A stretch of 64,000 nucleotides of DNA from an uncultured Eubacteriales bacterium (GTDB lineage: Bacteria; Bacillota; Clostridia; Lachnospirales; Lachnospiraceae). The stretch lies in contig UQYF01000003.1 of the NCBI GenBank assembly GCA_900545175.1, positions 1-64,000 on the forward strand, in the 5' to 3' direction. Positions 52,220 to 61,159 of the stretch are shown one piece after another. The translations under genes were made by a program, and so were the position numbers. The first letter of the stretch is position 1. The number at the start of each line of letters is the position of its first letter. The notes under the pieces are model-generated. The model saw only the letters and a program-made list of their open reading frames with translations. It did not search any database and was not told the DNA's origin.

Positions 52220-54265
52220 ATGTACAAGCATAATGATGATTATTTTGGAAAGCTCATAAAAAGTGTGAGAAAAAATAAAAAGATAAGTCCTAATGTGCTT
52301 GTCAACGGAATATGCACGATAGCAGTTTTATATAATGTTGAAGATGGAGGCATATTGCCTTCCTATCTGTTAAGGGATGTACTGATTGAAAGATTGGGAA
52401 TGGCATCAGAGTGGTTTGAATGTATGCTGACATGCGAGGAGTATGAGGAGTGGCAGCATAGATATTTGATTATAAATGCATTAGAGCTTGGAGACTGCGA
52501 TAAGGCAGATGAGTATCTGAGGGAATATAGAAAAAAATATATATGTTATGATTTAGATAAATTAAAGTCGGAATTTGTAAATAACAGAGCACAGTTTGAA
52601 CATGAATATCTGGCTGATGATTGTAAAAGCTCTGACAGACTCAGGGTACAGTTCTATCTGAGTATGGAATGTATGATTGATAAAGCTTGTGATAAAATTA
52701 TCAATTATCATATGGCAGCCGCCATGACTTCGGAGCTGTACGATAATGGCAGATTCGATAAATACAGGCTTAAGCAGTATAAGCTGTCGATAGAGGAAAT
52801 TAATTTGCATGTTGAATGTGCGTGGTGTACATATAAAAGAGCCGTTGGTGATGGAAATGATGTCAAAGAGAAAGGAACATCTGATGAATGCAGAGTGTGG
52901 AAGGACACCGTTGATATAATACAGGAATTCATATTGTATATAGATGAGAATTATTATGACAATAAAACAAAAACAAAGATAGTGCCTAAGCTGGTTGTAT
53001 ATTATTGCAGGTTAAATCAAAACGTGGAAGATGTAAAGACACTGCATAATATGTGTAATTTATGTAATTATGCTATTGAGCTGTTAAGAAATGGAATGAG
53101 ATCATATTATATGATTGAGCTTTTGGATATATATATATTCTTAAAGTACAAGCTGCTTAAATTGCCTGGAGAAAAGCAGCGGGATGACTATTACATTCAG
53201 ATTAAAGAAGATATTGCCGGAATGAGCAAGTGGCGTGAGGTGTTAGCAGGGGAATATAAAAAATATGAGCTGCCTATAATGATGCCAAATGATTGCTATA
53301 TCTATCATAGCAGCATGGCATATTGCATAAATGATATTATAAGAGCCAGACGACTGCTGCTTGGATACAGCAGAAAACAATTAAGCGATGGAATCTGTGC
53401 TGAAAAGACAATAGAAAAGACGGAGCAGCATAGAAGCAATCTCCAATACACTAATATGAAACAGATATATGGAAAACTTAATCTTCCATGCACATATCAA
53501 TTAACAGATATAATAGCTGAAGATGAAGCTGCTCTAAGAAAAATGGAAAGGATGAGTATATGTTTTGGCGGGAACCGACCTACGGAAGCACTGGCGCTGT
53601 TAGATGAGCTTCGTGAGGAGATACCGGGACATGCCTATAACATACAGGAGCTTAGCCGGAATGAGATACTTATTAAAAGAGAGCTTGGTTTCCTGAATGC
53701 AGAGGCGGCAGCAGAAGGTATTGTTGATCTGCTTGAGCTGACTCTTCCTGTAAAATATATTCAGAATTTCACAAACAATATTGACAAGGGATATATGAGA
53801 AACAAAGCTATAAATAGAAGAGCTTATTTTACTGATGCGGAAATATATTGTATGATATCGCTTGGAAACTGCTACGACGTATTGGGTGAATATGAAATGG
53901 CAGATTACTATCTGAGATTATTGTATGAATATTTCACGGAGGATATAGAGAAAACGGGGCTTTATGGCAGAATAAATATATTCCAAAATTTAGTGGTTAT
54001 TTACAGTAGCATGCTTGGAAATAAGGGATTGCATTCGGAATCAAATCATGTAGCAGATATGATGTCTAAAATGCAGTTACAGCGGTACAGACCGCAAAAG
54101 CTATGGTGGAATAAATATAATAATCTATGGAATGACAGGTTAAAAGAAAAGGATACAGAAAAATACAACACCGTTCTTAGAGAGTGTTGTATTCTGTGTG
54201 ATATATTTTACTGTGATGCTGAAAAAAATATATTTGCTAATAAAATAGTCAGCGATAAAAAATAA
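52220..54265 (+). CDS. Large double-HTH helical-repeat regulator (RRNPP/Rgg-like layout), copy 1
   Basis: 681 residues, no membrane segment. An N-terminal XRE-like segment (FGKLIKSVRKNKKISPNVL, GICTIAVLYNVEDG, residues 8-60) is followed by helical repeats. A second XRE-like HTH lies at about 370-430 (INDIIRARRLLLGYSRKQLSDG, KTIEKTEQHRSN), then a TPR-like region (YCMISLGNCYDVLGEYEMADYY). The protein at 61861-63681 has the same order. Its stop lies 2 bp from the stop of a convergent 54-residue peptide gene, and an inverted repeat with divergent promoters follows. This layout suggests a transcription factor that senses a secreted peptide. I know no exact family name. Confidence 0.75.
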   Translation: MYKHNDDYFGKLIKSVRKNKKISPNVLVNGICTIAVLYNVEDGGILPSYLLRDVLIERLGMASEWFECMLTCEEYEEWQHRYLIINALELGDCDKADEYLREYRKKYICYDLDKLKSEFVNNRAQFEHEYLADDCKSSDRLRVQFYLSMECMIDKACDKIINYHMAAAMTSELYDNGRFDKYRLKQYKLSIEEINLHVECAWCTYKRAVGDGNDVKEKGTSDECRVWKDTVDIIQEFILYIDENYYDNKTKTKIVPKLVVYYCRLNQNVEDVKTLHNMCNLCNYAIELLRNGMRSYYMIELLDIYIFLKYKLLKLPGEKQRDDYYIQIKEDIAGMSKWREVLAGEYKKYELPIMMPNDCYIYHSSMAYCINDIIRARRLLLGYSRKQLSDGICAEKTIEKTEQHRSNLQYTNMKQIYGKLNLPCTYQLTDIIAEDEAALRKMERMSICFGGNRPTEALALLDELREEIPGHAYNIQELSRNEILIKRELGFLNAEAAAEGIVDLLELTLPVKYIQNFTNNIDKGYMRNKAINRRAYFTDAEIYCMISLGNCYDVLGEYEMADYYLRLLYEYFTEDIEKTGLYGRINIFQNLVVIYSSMLGNKGLHSESNHVADMMSKMQLQRYRPQKLWWNKYNNLWNDRLKEKDTEKYNTVLRECCILCDIFYCDAEKNIFANKIVSDKK

Positions 54266-54267
54266 TA

Positions 54268-54432
54268 TTAGCTTTTATTATTATTGTTTGCAGATAAACA
54301 TGCATCTTCATCATGTATGATAGCAATGTTACTGTTATCATTGACATAAGATATAACGGATAGGTTGGTTGAGATAATAAATACAATTATAAGTACTTTA
54401 AATGCCTTTAAAAAACGGATGTTATTTTTCAT
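54268..54432 (-). CDS. Short secreted/membrane peptide, candidate signalling peptide precursor
   Basis: 54 codons on the minus strand, too short for most gene callers. Start ATG at 54432 with AGAGGAG 8 bp upstream. N-terminal MKNNIRFLKAFK is basic, VLIIVFIISTNLSVIS is a hydrophobic signal-like core, and the tail (NDNSNIAIIHDEDACLS) is polar and acidic with one Cys, ending NNNNKS. Its stop is 2 bp from the end of the regulator gene. A TATAAT with extended TG lies upstream (54465-54470). The same design, with LIIVF and DED shared, is found in the broken frame at 63668-63804. Pheromone function is inferred from context. Confidence 0.7.
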   Translation of the reverse strand: MKNNIRFLKAFKVLIIVFIISTNLSVISYVNDNSNIAIIHDEDACLSANNNNKS

Positions 54433-54464
54433 TATATAAACTCCTCTTTGTGACTGATAAGTTA

Positions 54465-54561
54465 ATTATAGCAGAAGGACATTATAGGTAACATTCCCCT
54501 TTTCGGATATAAATATTATTGGAAAAGGGAAGTGTTTGGTCCGATAAATTTATGCTATAGT
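54465..54561. promoter_or_regulatory. Divergent promoters around an inverted repeat, module 1
   Basis: Leftward: extended -10 TGCTATAAT (minus strand, 54465-54473) serves the peptide gene. Rightward: TTTGGT (54535-54540), 15-bp spacer, TATAGT (54556-54561) with an extended TG serves the secreted protein. Between them AACATTCCCCTTTTC (54490-54504) pairs with GAAAAGGGAAGTGTT (54522-54536), 13 of 15 matching, 17-bp spacer. Arms overlap or touch both -35 regions. This fits a dimeric activator site. Confidence 0.7.
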
Positions 54562-54628
54562 AATTCATGTAGTAAAGATTTATGTAAATCAGTACTTAAA
54601 ACAGCAAAAAAAATTGGAGGGATACTAT

Positions 54629-54955
54629 ATGAATTTAGCAAAAAAACTTGTTTGTTCAGTGGCAGCAACTACAGTGTTAGTAAGTACAGTATTGACCACA
54701 GCTATTCCGGTATTTGCAGATGTGGCAGATCCGTCACATCAACATAAGTATACGAAAGAGAGATATTTGGGAACTGAGCAGGACGGTTCATACACACATA
54801 GAGTTGTGATAGGAACCGATAATAATGGCAATCCCGTATATGGAAACTGTACTGTAATGGTCGAAACAGAAAAATATACTTGGCAGTGTGAATATTGTTA
54901 CGACACTCATGGGGAATTTACAAGAACTGTCGAGACACATTCTTATTGCAGATAA
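54629..54955 (+). CDS. Small secreted cysteine-containing protein
   Basis: 108 residues. A clear signal peptide (MNLAKKLVCSVAATTVLVST, then AIPVFA with cleavage likely after FADVA or VFA) leads to a mature part of about 75 residues. This has four cysteines (NCTVM, QCEYC, SYCR) and many aromatic and charged residues (HKYTKERYLGTEQDGSYTHR). GGAGG precedes the ATG at 54629. It is the rightward target of the divergent promoter region. It resembles no family I know; a secreted effector, bacteriocin-like or surface-associated role is possible. It may be the output of the regulator at 52220-54265. Confidence 0.78.
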   Translation: MNLAKKLVCSVAATTVLVSTVLTTAIPVFADVADPSHQHKYTKERYLGTEQDGSYTHRVVIGTDNNGNPVYGNCTVMVETEKYTWQCEYCYDTHGEFTRTVETHSYCR

Positions 54956-54984
54956 TTTGTTGCAGGTAATAAGGTTATGATATA

Positions 54985-55014
54985 GGGAAAAGTCAGTGGA
55001 TAGCCGGCTTTTCC
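54985..55014 (+). terminator. Hairpin between the secreted protein and lipoprotein genes
   Basis: GGGAAAAGTC pairs with GGCTTTTCCC (one mismatch). The T-run is delayed (TATATTTTTT at about 55023). It may partly uncouple the lipoprotein gene from the module. Confidence 0.5.
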
Positions 55015-55056
55015 CTTGACGTGTATATTTTTTCATCATAAGGAGGGAATGGCACA

Positions 55057-57513
55057 ATGAGAATAAACAGGTTTGTTTTGCTTGGTGCAGCGGCAGCGAT
55101 GATTTTTCAGTGTAGTGCATGTAAGTCGAATGATAATGACATGAAATCAGATATTACAGCAGGGAATGTGGGTGCTGCAGGCGATACAGCCAGAAGTGAG
55201 CTGGATACATCATCCGCTGCAGGTGTATCCGGCGGTATAGCTGCGATTGAGCCGGAAGCAGCCTATTATTACTATACTGCACAGCACAGTGTTAAGCTTG
55301 AAAAAAATGAAAGTCTGTTTGACAATGAATGGTGTCTTGGTTTAAATGGCTTGTATTATAGTGTCTACACTGACATGGGGGATGAGGGGCATGTTACAAA
55401 GCTTGAATTTATAAGCTATGATGATATCAGAAAACTCGATGATATCAATGATTTATTTGTGGGAAGCTCCGAGAAAAAAGATGATAATATGAGAGAATAT
55501 GAATATGATATCAGTTCTTCACAGATTATGAGCTCCGATGAACTAAATGGAGCAAAATACTCGAAGCCTTGTGCATATAAAAATGGAGCGATGGTGCTCG
55601 CATCGGTTGAGCAGGAGGATGGGACGCACCTGTTTAAAGCGGTATATATTGATGAGAATATGAAATTTAATATAATAAGTGACATAACTGATATGGTAAA
55701 TCAGACGGATGATGTGATAGCGGATGAGGATCCTTCCTGGTATATGAATAAATTTTATGGATTTGAGTCGGAGGACGGTACAATATATTGCATGGGTTCT
55801 GATAGCGGTAAAAAGACGGTGCTGTGTTTTTTTGATGATGATGGCAAGATGCTTGATAAGGCGGTGCTTGACTATTCGGCAGGTAATATTGTCTATGGAG
55901 GCAATGGAGAGGTGAGCTGGCTCTATAAGACATCCGATGCACAGATGCTTGCAAAATACAATGTCTATGAAAGTGCTGATAAGCTTGTAAATATACCGCT
56001 TGACAGTGCAGTGGGTTCAGCCAGGATATATGGCTGCAAAAATGAGAATGTATTGTGGACGCAGAATTCAGCATATGATTTTGATATGGAAGGCAATGCC
56101 ATTGTGCGTGTGCTTGACTGGAATACGGCAGGCGTTAGAAACGGAATGTTTGATACTGTGTGTATTGCCGAGGATGGAACAGTTTTCGGTGCAAGTCTTA
56201 CAGGTGATGGAATTTCAATATCAAGCATGTATAAGTCGGATGTTGCAACAAGCTCAGAGAAGGTAGTACTAAAGCTTGCAGTGTACAATGGTATGAGTGA
56301 TTCTTATGATTCTATTGTAAGATTTTTTAATGCTTCGAACAGCAGATATCAGGTTGAGCTTGAAGAGTATGCAGACAGTTCTCAGTTTGTCACAAGCATG
56401 AGCTCAAAGAACGGACCGGATATAATAAGCACAGAAATGATAGATTTAGCACAGTTTGCGGCAAACGGCTATCTGACAGATATCTATGAGCTTATGGACA
56501 GGGATGACAGCAAAGTTAAGGCGGAGGATTTACTTGTCAGTGTTATGGATGCAAATACCTATGATGGAAAACTTATGGCAATCCCGGTTACATTTAATCC
56601 ATACGTGCTTGTGGGAGGAGATGGGCTTAGAAATATTGAAAATTGGAATATAGATGAGTTTATCAGGCTGATTGAGAAAAATGACAGGATTATGACCAAT
56701 TATATATATACAACTGATAATTATGTCACGGATTTGGCACTTATATATTGGGAAGGAGAAAAGGACAGGCTTTTAGATTGGGAGAATGGACAGGCACATT
56801 TTGATTCAGATGAGTTTGTCAGATTTCTGGAGGCACTTGAAAATTACAATCCGCCTGTGCAGATGAGTAATATTGCTGAATCGGTGTACTGGCAGAAGGA
56901 CGAGATTTATCTGCATGAAACCTTGATATTTCCATATTCGACACAGGAAATAAGAGCAATAATAGGTACACAAAATCCGATATATATCGGATACCCTACA
57001 GGAGATAAGACTACATTCGGAGTTATCTCATCGACCAGCTTTGCGATAAACGAAGCAAGTGACAATAAGGACGGTGCATGGGAATTTCTGCAATATATGA
57101 TTAAAAATGCAGATAACCTTATGTCTGATAATGCACTTATGTCACAATTTCCGATATACGTCCCTAAGCTGAATGAACTTATAGATTCGGCATCGGTCAG
57201 ACAATATACGTTGGATTCCGATGGAAATGCGGTAACGGACAGTAACGGCAATCCGATTGAAAAATCGATGCTCAGCATGAATGAGGACGGAGATGGAGGA
57301 GCATCGGTAAGCATTTATGCTCTAAGTGACAAAGACAGGGAGGAGCTGTGGTATATTCTGAACAATATAGGTTTTGTGCAGGGTTCTTACTCATCGGCAT
57401 ATGAAATATACATGGAAGAGATAATGGCATTTATGTCGAAAACGCAGAATGCACATCAGACAGCGGAGGCATTGCAGGACAGAATGACGCTTATGCTTGA
57501 GGAGTCAAAGTAA
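55057..57513 (+). CDS. Large extracellular solute-binding lipoprotein with N-terminal propeller-like region
   Basis: 818 residues. A lipoprotein signal peptide ends at QCSAC (lipobox Cys22). Residues about 60-400 look like repeated beta strands with WD/propeller character (AYKNGAMVLASVEQEDG, GTIYCMGSDSGKKTVLCFFD). Residues about 405-818 match family 1 solute-binding proteins (LKLAVYNGMSDSYDSIVRFF, NGPDIISTEMIDLAQFAANG, AIPVTFNPYVLVGG, GAWEFLQYMI). No permease or ATPase genes are adjacent. AAGGAGGG precedes the ATG. Sugar or peptide capture for a distant ABC transporter, or a sensor role, are both possible. Confidence 0.83.
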   Translation: MRINRFVLLGAAAAMIFQCSACKSNDNDMKSDITAGNVGAAGDTARSELDTSSAAGVSGGIAAIEPEAAYYYYTAQHSVKLEKNESLFDNEWCLGLNGLYYSVYTDMGDEGHVTKLEFISYDDIRKLDDINDLFVGSSEKKDDNMREYEYDISSSQIMSSDELNGAKYSKPCAYKNGAMVLASVEQEDGTHLFKAVYIDENMKFNIISDITDMVNQTDDVIADEDPSWYMNKFYGFESEDGTIYCMGSDSGKKTVLCFFDDDGKMLDKAVLDYSAGNIVYGGNGEVSWLYKTSDAQMLAKYNVYESADKLVNIPLDSAVGSARIYGCKNENVLWTQNSAYDFDMEGNAIVRVLDWNTAGVRNGMFDTVCIAEDGTVFGASLTGDGISISSMYKSDVATSSEKVVLKLAVYNGMSDSYDSIVRFFNASNSRYQVELEEYADSSQFVTSMSSKNGPDIISTEMIDLAQFAANGYLTDIYELMDRDDSKVKAEDLLVSVMDANTYDGKLMAIPVTFNPYVLVGGDGLRNIENWNIDEFIRLIEKNDRIMTNYIYTTDNYVTDLALIYWEGEKDRLLDWENGQAHFDSDEFVRFLEALENYNPPVQMSNIAESVYWQKDEIYLHETLIFPYSTQEIRAIIGTQNPIYIGYPTGDKTTFGVISSTSFAINEASDNKDGAWEFLQYMIKNADNLMSDNALMSQFPIYVPKLNELIDSASVRQYTLDSDGNAVTDSNGNPIEKSMLSMNEDGDGGASVSIYALSDKDREELWYILNNIGFVQGSYSSAYEIYMEEIMAFMSKTQNAHQTAEALQDRMTLMLEESK

Positions 57514-57561
57514 AACCGGTGAATGCAAAGGTAATGACAAGCCTAAGTGAAAAAATCAGGG

Positions 57562-57590
57562 TTGACAGATGCATTTTTTTGAAATATACT
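57562..57590 (+). promoter_or_regulatory. thrS promoter
   Basis: TTGACA at 57562-57567 and TATACT at 57585-57590 with a 17-bp spacer, immediately upstream of the T-box leader. Confidence 0.85.
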
Positions 57591-57596
57591 TCCTAA

Positions 57597-57842
57597 GTAA
57601 AGCGTTGACGAGAAGAGTACCGGGATAAGATTTTTTCAGAGAGAGACACATTCGGTGCGAGTGCCTTAGAATACTATTTCGGGAAGACCACCTCTGAGCG
57701 GCCTTAATACGGCACGGTGATTCCGTTATCATCATAAAGAGATATTCCCATTGAATTTTAATGAGAATAATAAGGGTGGAACCGCGGATTAGATTTATTC
57801 GCCCCTTATACAGATGGAAAGCCACTGTATAAGGGGCTTTTT
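57597..57842 (+). ncRNA. T-box leader (threonine) of thrS
   Basis: The leader contains the T-box core AGGGTGGAACCGCGG (57773-57787) that pairs with the tRNA acceptor end. The Stem I start pattern (GTTGACGAGAAGAGTACC) is at 57604-57621. The terminator GCCCCTTATACAG / CTGTATAAGGGGC with TTTTT is at 57801-57842. A Thr codon ACC in GAAGACCACC (about 57684-57693) is the likely specifier, although I did not fold it. Uncharged tRNA-Thr should stabilise the antiterminator and raise thrS expression. Confidence 0.92.
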
Positions 57843-57958
57843 GTATGCATATATTGTCACACTAAAGTGACAAAGTAACCTGACATATTTTGAATATAAA
57901 AAGAAATATTCAGTAATAGTCAGATAATCAGAAGAATTCAAAAAAGGAGATTCAAAAA

Positions 57959-59734
57959 ATGGTAGATTTTAAAGCAGATGAGAGATTAAACACACTCAAC
58001 CATTCGTGTGCACATGTTATGGCACAGGCTGTCAAGCACCTTTACCCTAATGCTAAGTTCTGGGTAGGACCTGTTGTCAAGGAAGGCTTTTATTATGATA
58101 TCGACCTTGGGGATGTAGCAGTAAACGATGAGATTATCGCTGCAATCGAGAAGGAGATGAAGAAGGTCTGCAAGGAAGGCAAGAAGATTTTCAGAAGAGA
58201 GGTTACTAAGGCTGAAGCTCTTGAAATGTTCAAGGATGATATGTACAAGCTTGACCTTATAAATGGACTTGAGGATGGCAATATCACTGTTTACGATCAG
58301 GGCGATTTCACAGACCTCTGCCGTGGACCTCACGTAGACAACACTAAGCTTTGCAAGAATTTCAAGCTTGTCAAGTATTCAGGTGTTTACTGGAAGGGCG
58401 ATGCTAACAACCATGTTATGCAGAGAATCTATGGTGTATGTTTCCCGACACCTGAGGAGCTTGAAGAGCACCTTAGGTTACTTGAGGAGGCTAAGGAGCG
58501 CGACCATAGAAAGATTGGCAAGGAGATGGAGATTTTCATGACTGATGATCTTATCGGACGTGGACTTCCTATGTTCTTACCAAAGGGCTATACAGTATGG
58601 CAGGAGCTTGAGAACTATATCAAGGCTAAGGAGAGAAAGCTTGGCTATCTTCATGTTATGACACCTTGCGTTGGTACAGTTAACCTTTATAAGACATCAG
58701 GTCATTGGGATCATTATAAGGAGAACATGTTCCCTGCTATGGAGGTTGAAGGAGAGTCATTCGTTTTAAGACCTATGAACTGTCCTCATCATATGATGAT
58801 TTACGCTAACAAGATGCATTCATACAAGGATTTGCCTATAAGAATCGGTGAGATTGCACACGACTTCAGATTTGAGGCGAGCGGTACTCTTAAGGGAATC
58901 GAGAGAGGAAGACATTTCTGCCAGAATGATGCGCATCTTTTCGTCACACCTGAGCAGATTGAGTCTGAGTTCTCTAAGGTTGTTGATCTCATATTTGACA
59001 CATACAAGGATTTCGGAATCACAGATTACAGATGTGTTCTCTCACTCAGAGATCCTGAGGATAAGGTTAAATACCATGATGACGATGAGATGTGGAACAA
59101 TGCAGAGAATGCACTCAGAAAGGTATTAAATGACCTTGGCATTGAGTACACAGAGGAAATCGGTGAGGCTGCCTTCTACGGCCCTAAGCTTGATGTAAAT
59201 GTTAAGCCTGCTGTAGGTAATGAGTATACACTTTCAACATGTCAGCTTGACTTCTGCCTCCCGGCTAAGTTTAACTTAACTTATGTTGACAAGGATGGAC
59301 AGAAGAAGACTCCTGTTGTTCTTCACAGAGCAATTCTTGGCTCACTTGACAGATTCATGGCTTACATTCTTGAGGAGACTAAGGGTAATCTTCCATTATG
59401 GCTTGCACCTGTACAGGCAGTTATTCTCCCTGTCAAGAATGAGGACGAGGAGCTTAATGCTTACTCACATGAGCTTTATGATTATCTTGCATCTAACGGA
59501 ATCAGAGTTGAGATTGACGAGAGAAATGAGAAGCTCGGCTACAGAGTCCGTGAAGCACAGGTTAAGAAGACACCATACCTTATCGTGCTTGGTAAGAATG
59601 AAGCAAATGATGGCACTGTAAGCTACAGACTTCATGGTGAGCAGAAGTCTACAACAGTATCTAAGGACGAATTCCTTGCAATGCTTAAGGATGAGATTGA
59701 TACTAAGAAGCTTAATCCGGCAGCCGCTAAATAA
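57959..59734 (+). CDS. thrS: Threonyl-tRNA synthetase lacking the N-terminal TGS domain
   Basis: Charges tRNA-Thr. 591 residues: the protein begins directly with the editing domain (HSCAHVMAQAVK with HxxxH and DLCRGPHV), so the roughly 60-residue TGS domain of longer ThrRS is missing. Class II motifs follow: PMNCPHHMMIY and RIGEIAHDFRFEASG (motif 2), GSLDRFMAYILEE (motif 3). The anticodon-binding domain ends it (VEIDERNEKLGYRVREAQ). Catalytic zinc ligands are Cys in MNCPHH and two His. AAAAGGAG precedes the ATG. Controlled by the T-box upstream. Confidence 0.96.
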   Translation: MVDFKADERLNTLNHSCAHVMAQAVKHLYPNAKFWVGPVVKEGFYYDIDLGDVAVNDEIIAAIEKEMKKVCKEGKKIFRREVTKAEALEMFKDDMYKLDLINGLEDGNITVYDQGDFTDLCRGPHVDNTKLCKNFKLVKYSGVYWKGDANNHVMQRIYGVCFPTPEELEEHLRLLEEAKERDHRKIGKEMEIFMTDDLIGRGLPMFLPKGYTVWQELENYIKAKERKLGYLHVMTPCVGTVNLYKTSGHWDHYKENMFPAMEVEGESFVLRPMNCPHHMMIYANKMHSYKDLPIRIGEIAHDFRFEASGTLKGIERGRHFCQNDAHLFVTPEQIESEFSKVVDLIFDTYKDFGITDYRCVLSLRDPEDKVKYHDDDEMWNNAENALRKVLNDLGIEYTEEIGEAAFYGPKLDVNVKPAVGNEYTLSTCQLDFCLPAKFNLTYVDKDGQKKTPVVLHRAILGSLDRFMAYILEETKGNLPLWLAPVQAVILPVKNEDEELNAYSHELYDYLASNGIRVEIDERNEKLGYRVREAQVKKTPYLIVLGKNEANDGTVSYRLHGEQKSTTVSKDEFLAMLKDEIDTKKLNPAAAK

Positions 59735-59750
59735 TAAATATTAATCAAAG

Positions 59751-59781
59751 AAGGCCTTCGATTCATTCGGAGGTCTTTTTC
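59751..59781 (+). terminator. Rho-independent terminator after thrS
   Basis: AAGGCCTTCGA pairs with TCGGAGGTCTT, followed by TTTTC. Confidence 0.75.
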
Positions 59782-59836
59782 ATTGCCTGAAAAATGTTGA
59801 TGTGGTAGACTGTATGTGAAATATGGAGGATTAGTT

Positions 59837-60724
59837 ATGATACTTAATTATAAAATAGTTCTGCAATATGATGGCACGCGCTATAATGGCTGGCAGAAGC
59901 AGGGGAATACTAAAAATACCATACAGGGAAAGCTTGAAGAGATTCTTTCTAAGTATTTTGGTCAGGAGATAGAGCTTCACGGTTCGGGAAGAACCGATGC
60001 AGGGGTGCATGCCATGGGACAGGTGGCTAACTTCAAGGTCGATAATGAGAAAACAGAGAATGGAAAATGCGGCATCAGCCACGATAAGCGAGCTGATAAG
60101 GCTGGTGATGCTGCGGTTGAAAAAATGAAAAACGAGCTCAACTTATTTTTGCCGGAGGATATCAAGATACTTAGTCTTAAGCAGGCTGACAATCGTTTTC
60201 ACGCAAGACTGAATGCTGTGAAAAAGGAATACCGCTATTATATCAGCCTTGATAAAAAGAGAGACGTATTTGGCAGAAAATATATGGCAGAGCTTGAAAA
60301 TCCTGAAAAGCTGGATATTGAAAAAATGAAAAATGCATCGCTTAGATTCCTCGGAGAGCATGATTTTCAAGGTTTTTCGGATAATAAATCAAAAAAGAGC
60401 ACGATAAGACGGATTGATGGAATAGAGTTCAGACTGCATAAGCCGCAGGATTTAAGAGATTGTGACAAAAAGGATAATGACTGTCACGGAATCGGTGGAA
60501 ATACTGATGCATCGCTTAAGTGTAGTGGGTATATCGAGATTGTTTTCCGAGGAAACGGTTTTTTGTATCATACAGTAAGGCTGATTGTAGGGACACTCCT
60601 AGCTGTTGGTATGGGAGAAATTTCAGAAAATATGGTGGATGATATTTTTGACAGCCGTGACAGACGCAAGGTTCCTTATATGGCTCCTGCACAGGGGTTG
60701 TTTTTATATAACGTAGAGTATTAA
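59837..60724 (+). CDS. truA: tRNA pseudouridine(38-40) synthase
   Basis: Isomerises uridines 38-40 in the anticodon arm. The catalytic Asp is in GSGRTDAGVHAMGQVANF. YDGTRYNGWQKQGN at the start, HARLNAVKKEYRYYI, and the C-terminal GNGFLYHTVRLIVGTLLAVG are family signatures. 295 residues; somewhat longer than the usual 245-265 because of two insertions (about residues 75-100 and 200-225, rich in Lys/Asp). ATG at 59837 with GGAGGA upstream; the GTG at 59816 precedes that site. Confidence 0.94.
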   Translation: MILNYKIVLQYDGTRYNGWQKQGNTKNTIQGKLEEILSKYFGQEIELHGSGRTDAGVHAMGQVANFKVDNEKTENGKCGISHDKRADKAGDAAVEKMKNELNLFLPEDIKILSLKQADNRFHARLNAVKKEYRYYISLDKKRDVFGRKYMAELENPEKLDIEKMKNASLRFLGEHDFQGFSDNKSKKSTIRRIDGIEFRLHKPQDLRDCDKKDNDCHGIGGNTDASLKCSGYIEIVFRGNGFLYHTVRLIVGTLLAVGMGEISENMVDDIFDSRDRRKVPYMAPAQGLFLYNVEY

Positions 60725-60831
60725 CATTAGATGGGTACACATATGCAATTTGTTTTGAGCGAAAACAGATTGCATTGAAGGCAGATAGAAAACGAATGTG
60801 CGGATTCTGACTGCTTTATATATGGAGTTTG

Positions 60832-61124
60832 GGTGTTAAAAAATGCTCAGTGAACTTAATTGTGTATAGCAGGTTATATTTATACATATCACGACTTTGG
60901 GAGAAGCTTAGTTGTTCTTAGGACTCTGCTCTATCTCTAGCCAAAAGCAGCATTGATGCTGCTTTAGAATCAATGCATACAAGGATGTATGCTTTGATTC
61001 GGTGGCGGACGTAATAAAAGCGTTTATCAGAGTCCTTAGAACACCTTGCTTCGTACAATAGAGCTGATATGTATAAATATAACCTGCTATACACTCTTAA
61101 CATAAATCAGCATGTTTTTACACC
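60832..61124. repeat. Long TGTCAAAACATG-type dispersed element, copy D (293 bp)
   Basis: Ends GGTGTTAAAAAATGC (60832-60846) and GCATGTTTTTACACC (61110-61124). Next inside lie large inverted arms: GTGTATAGCAGGTTATATTT on the left and its exact reverse complement at about 61070-61094 on the right. The centre has CAGCATTGATGCTG-type palindromes and no reading frame. Outer parts match copies A-C. It fills the gap between truA and the DUF3877 gene. Confidence 0.8.
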
Positions 61125-61159
61125 CCAATCCGGTAAATCGCTCAGAAAAGAGGATTAAA

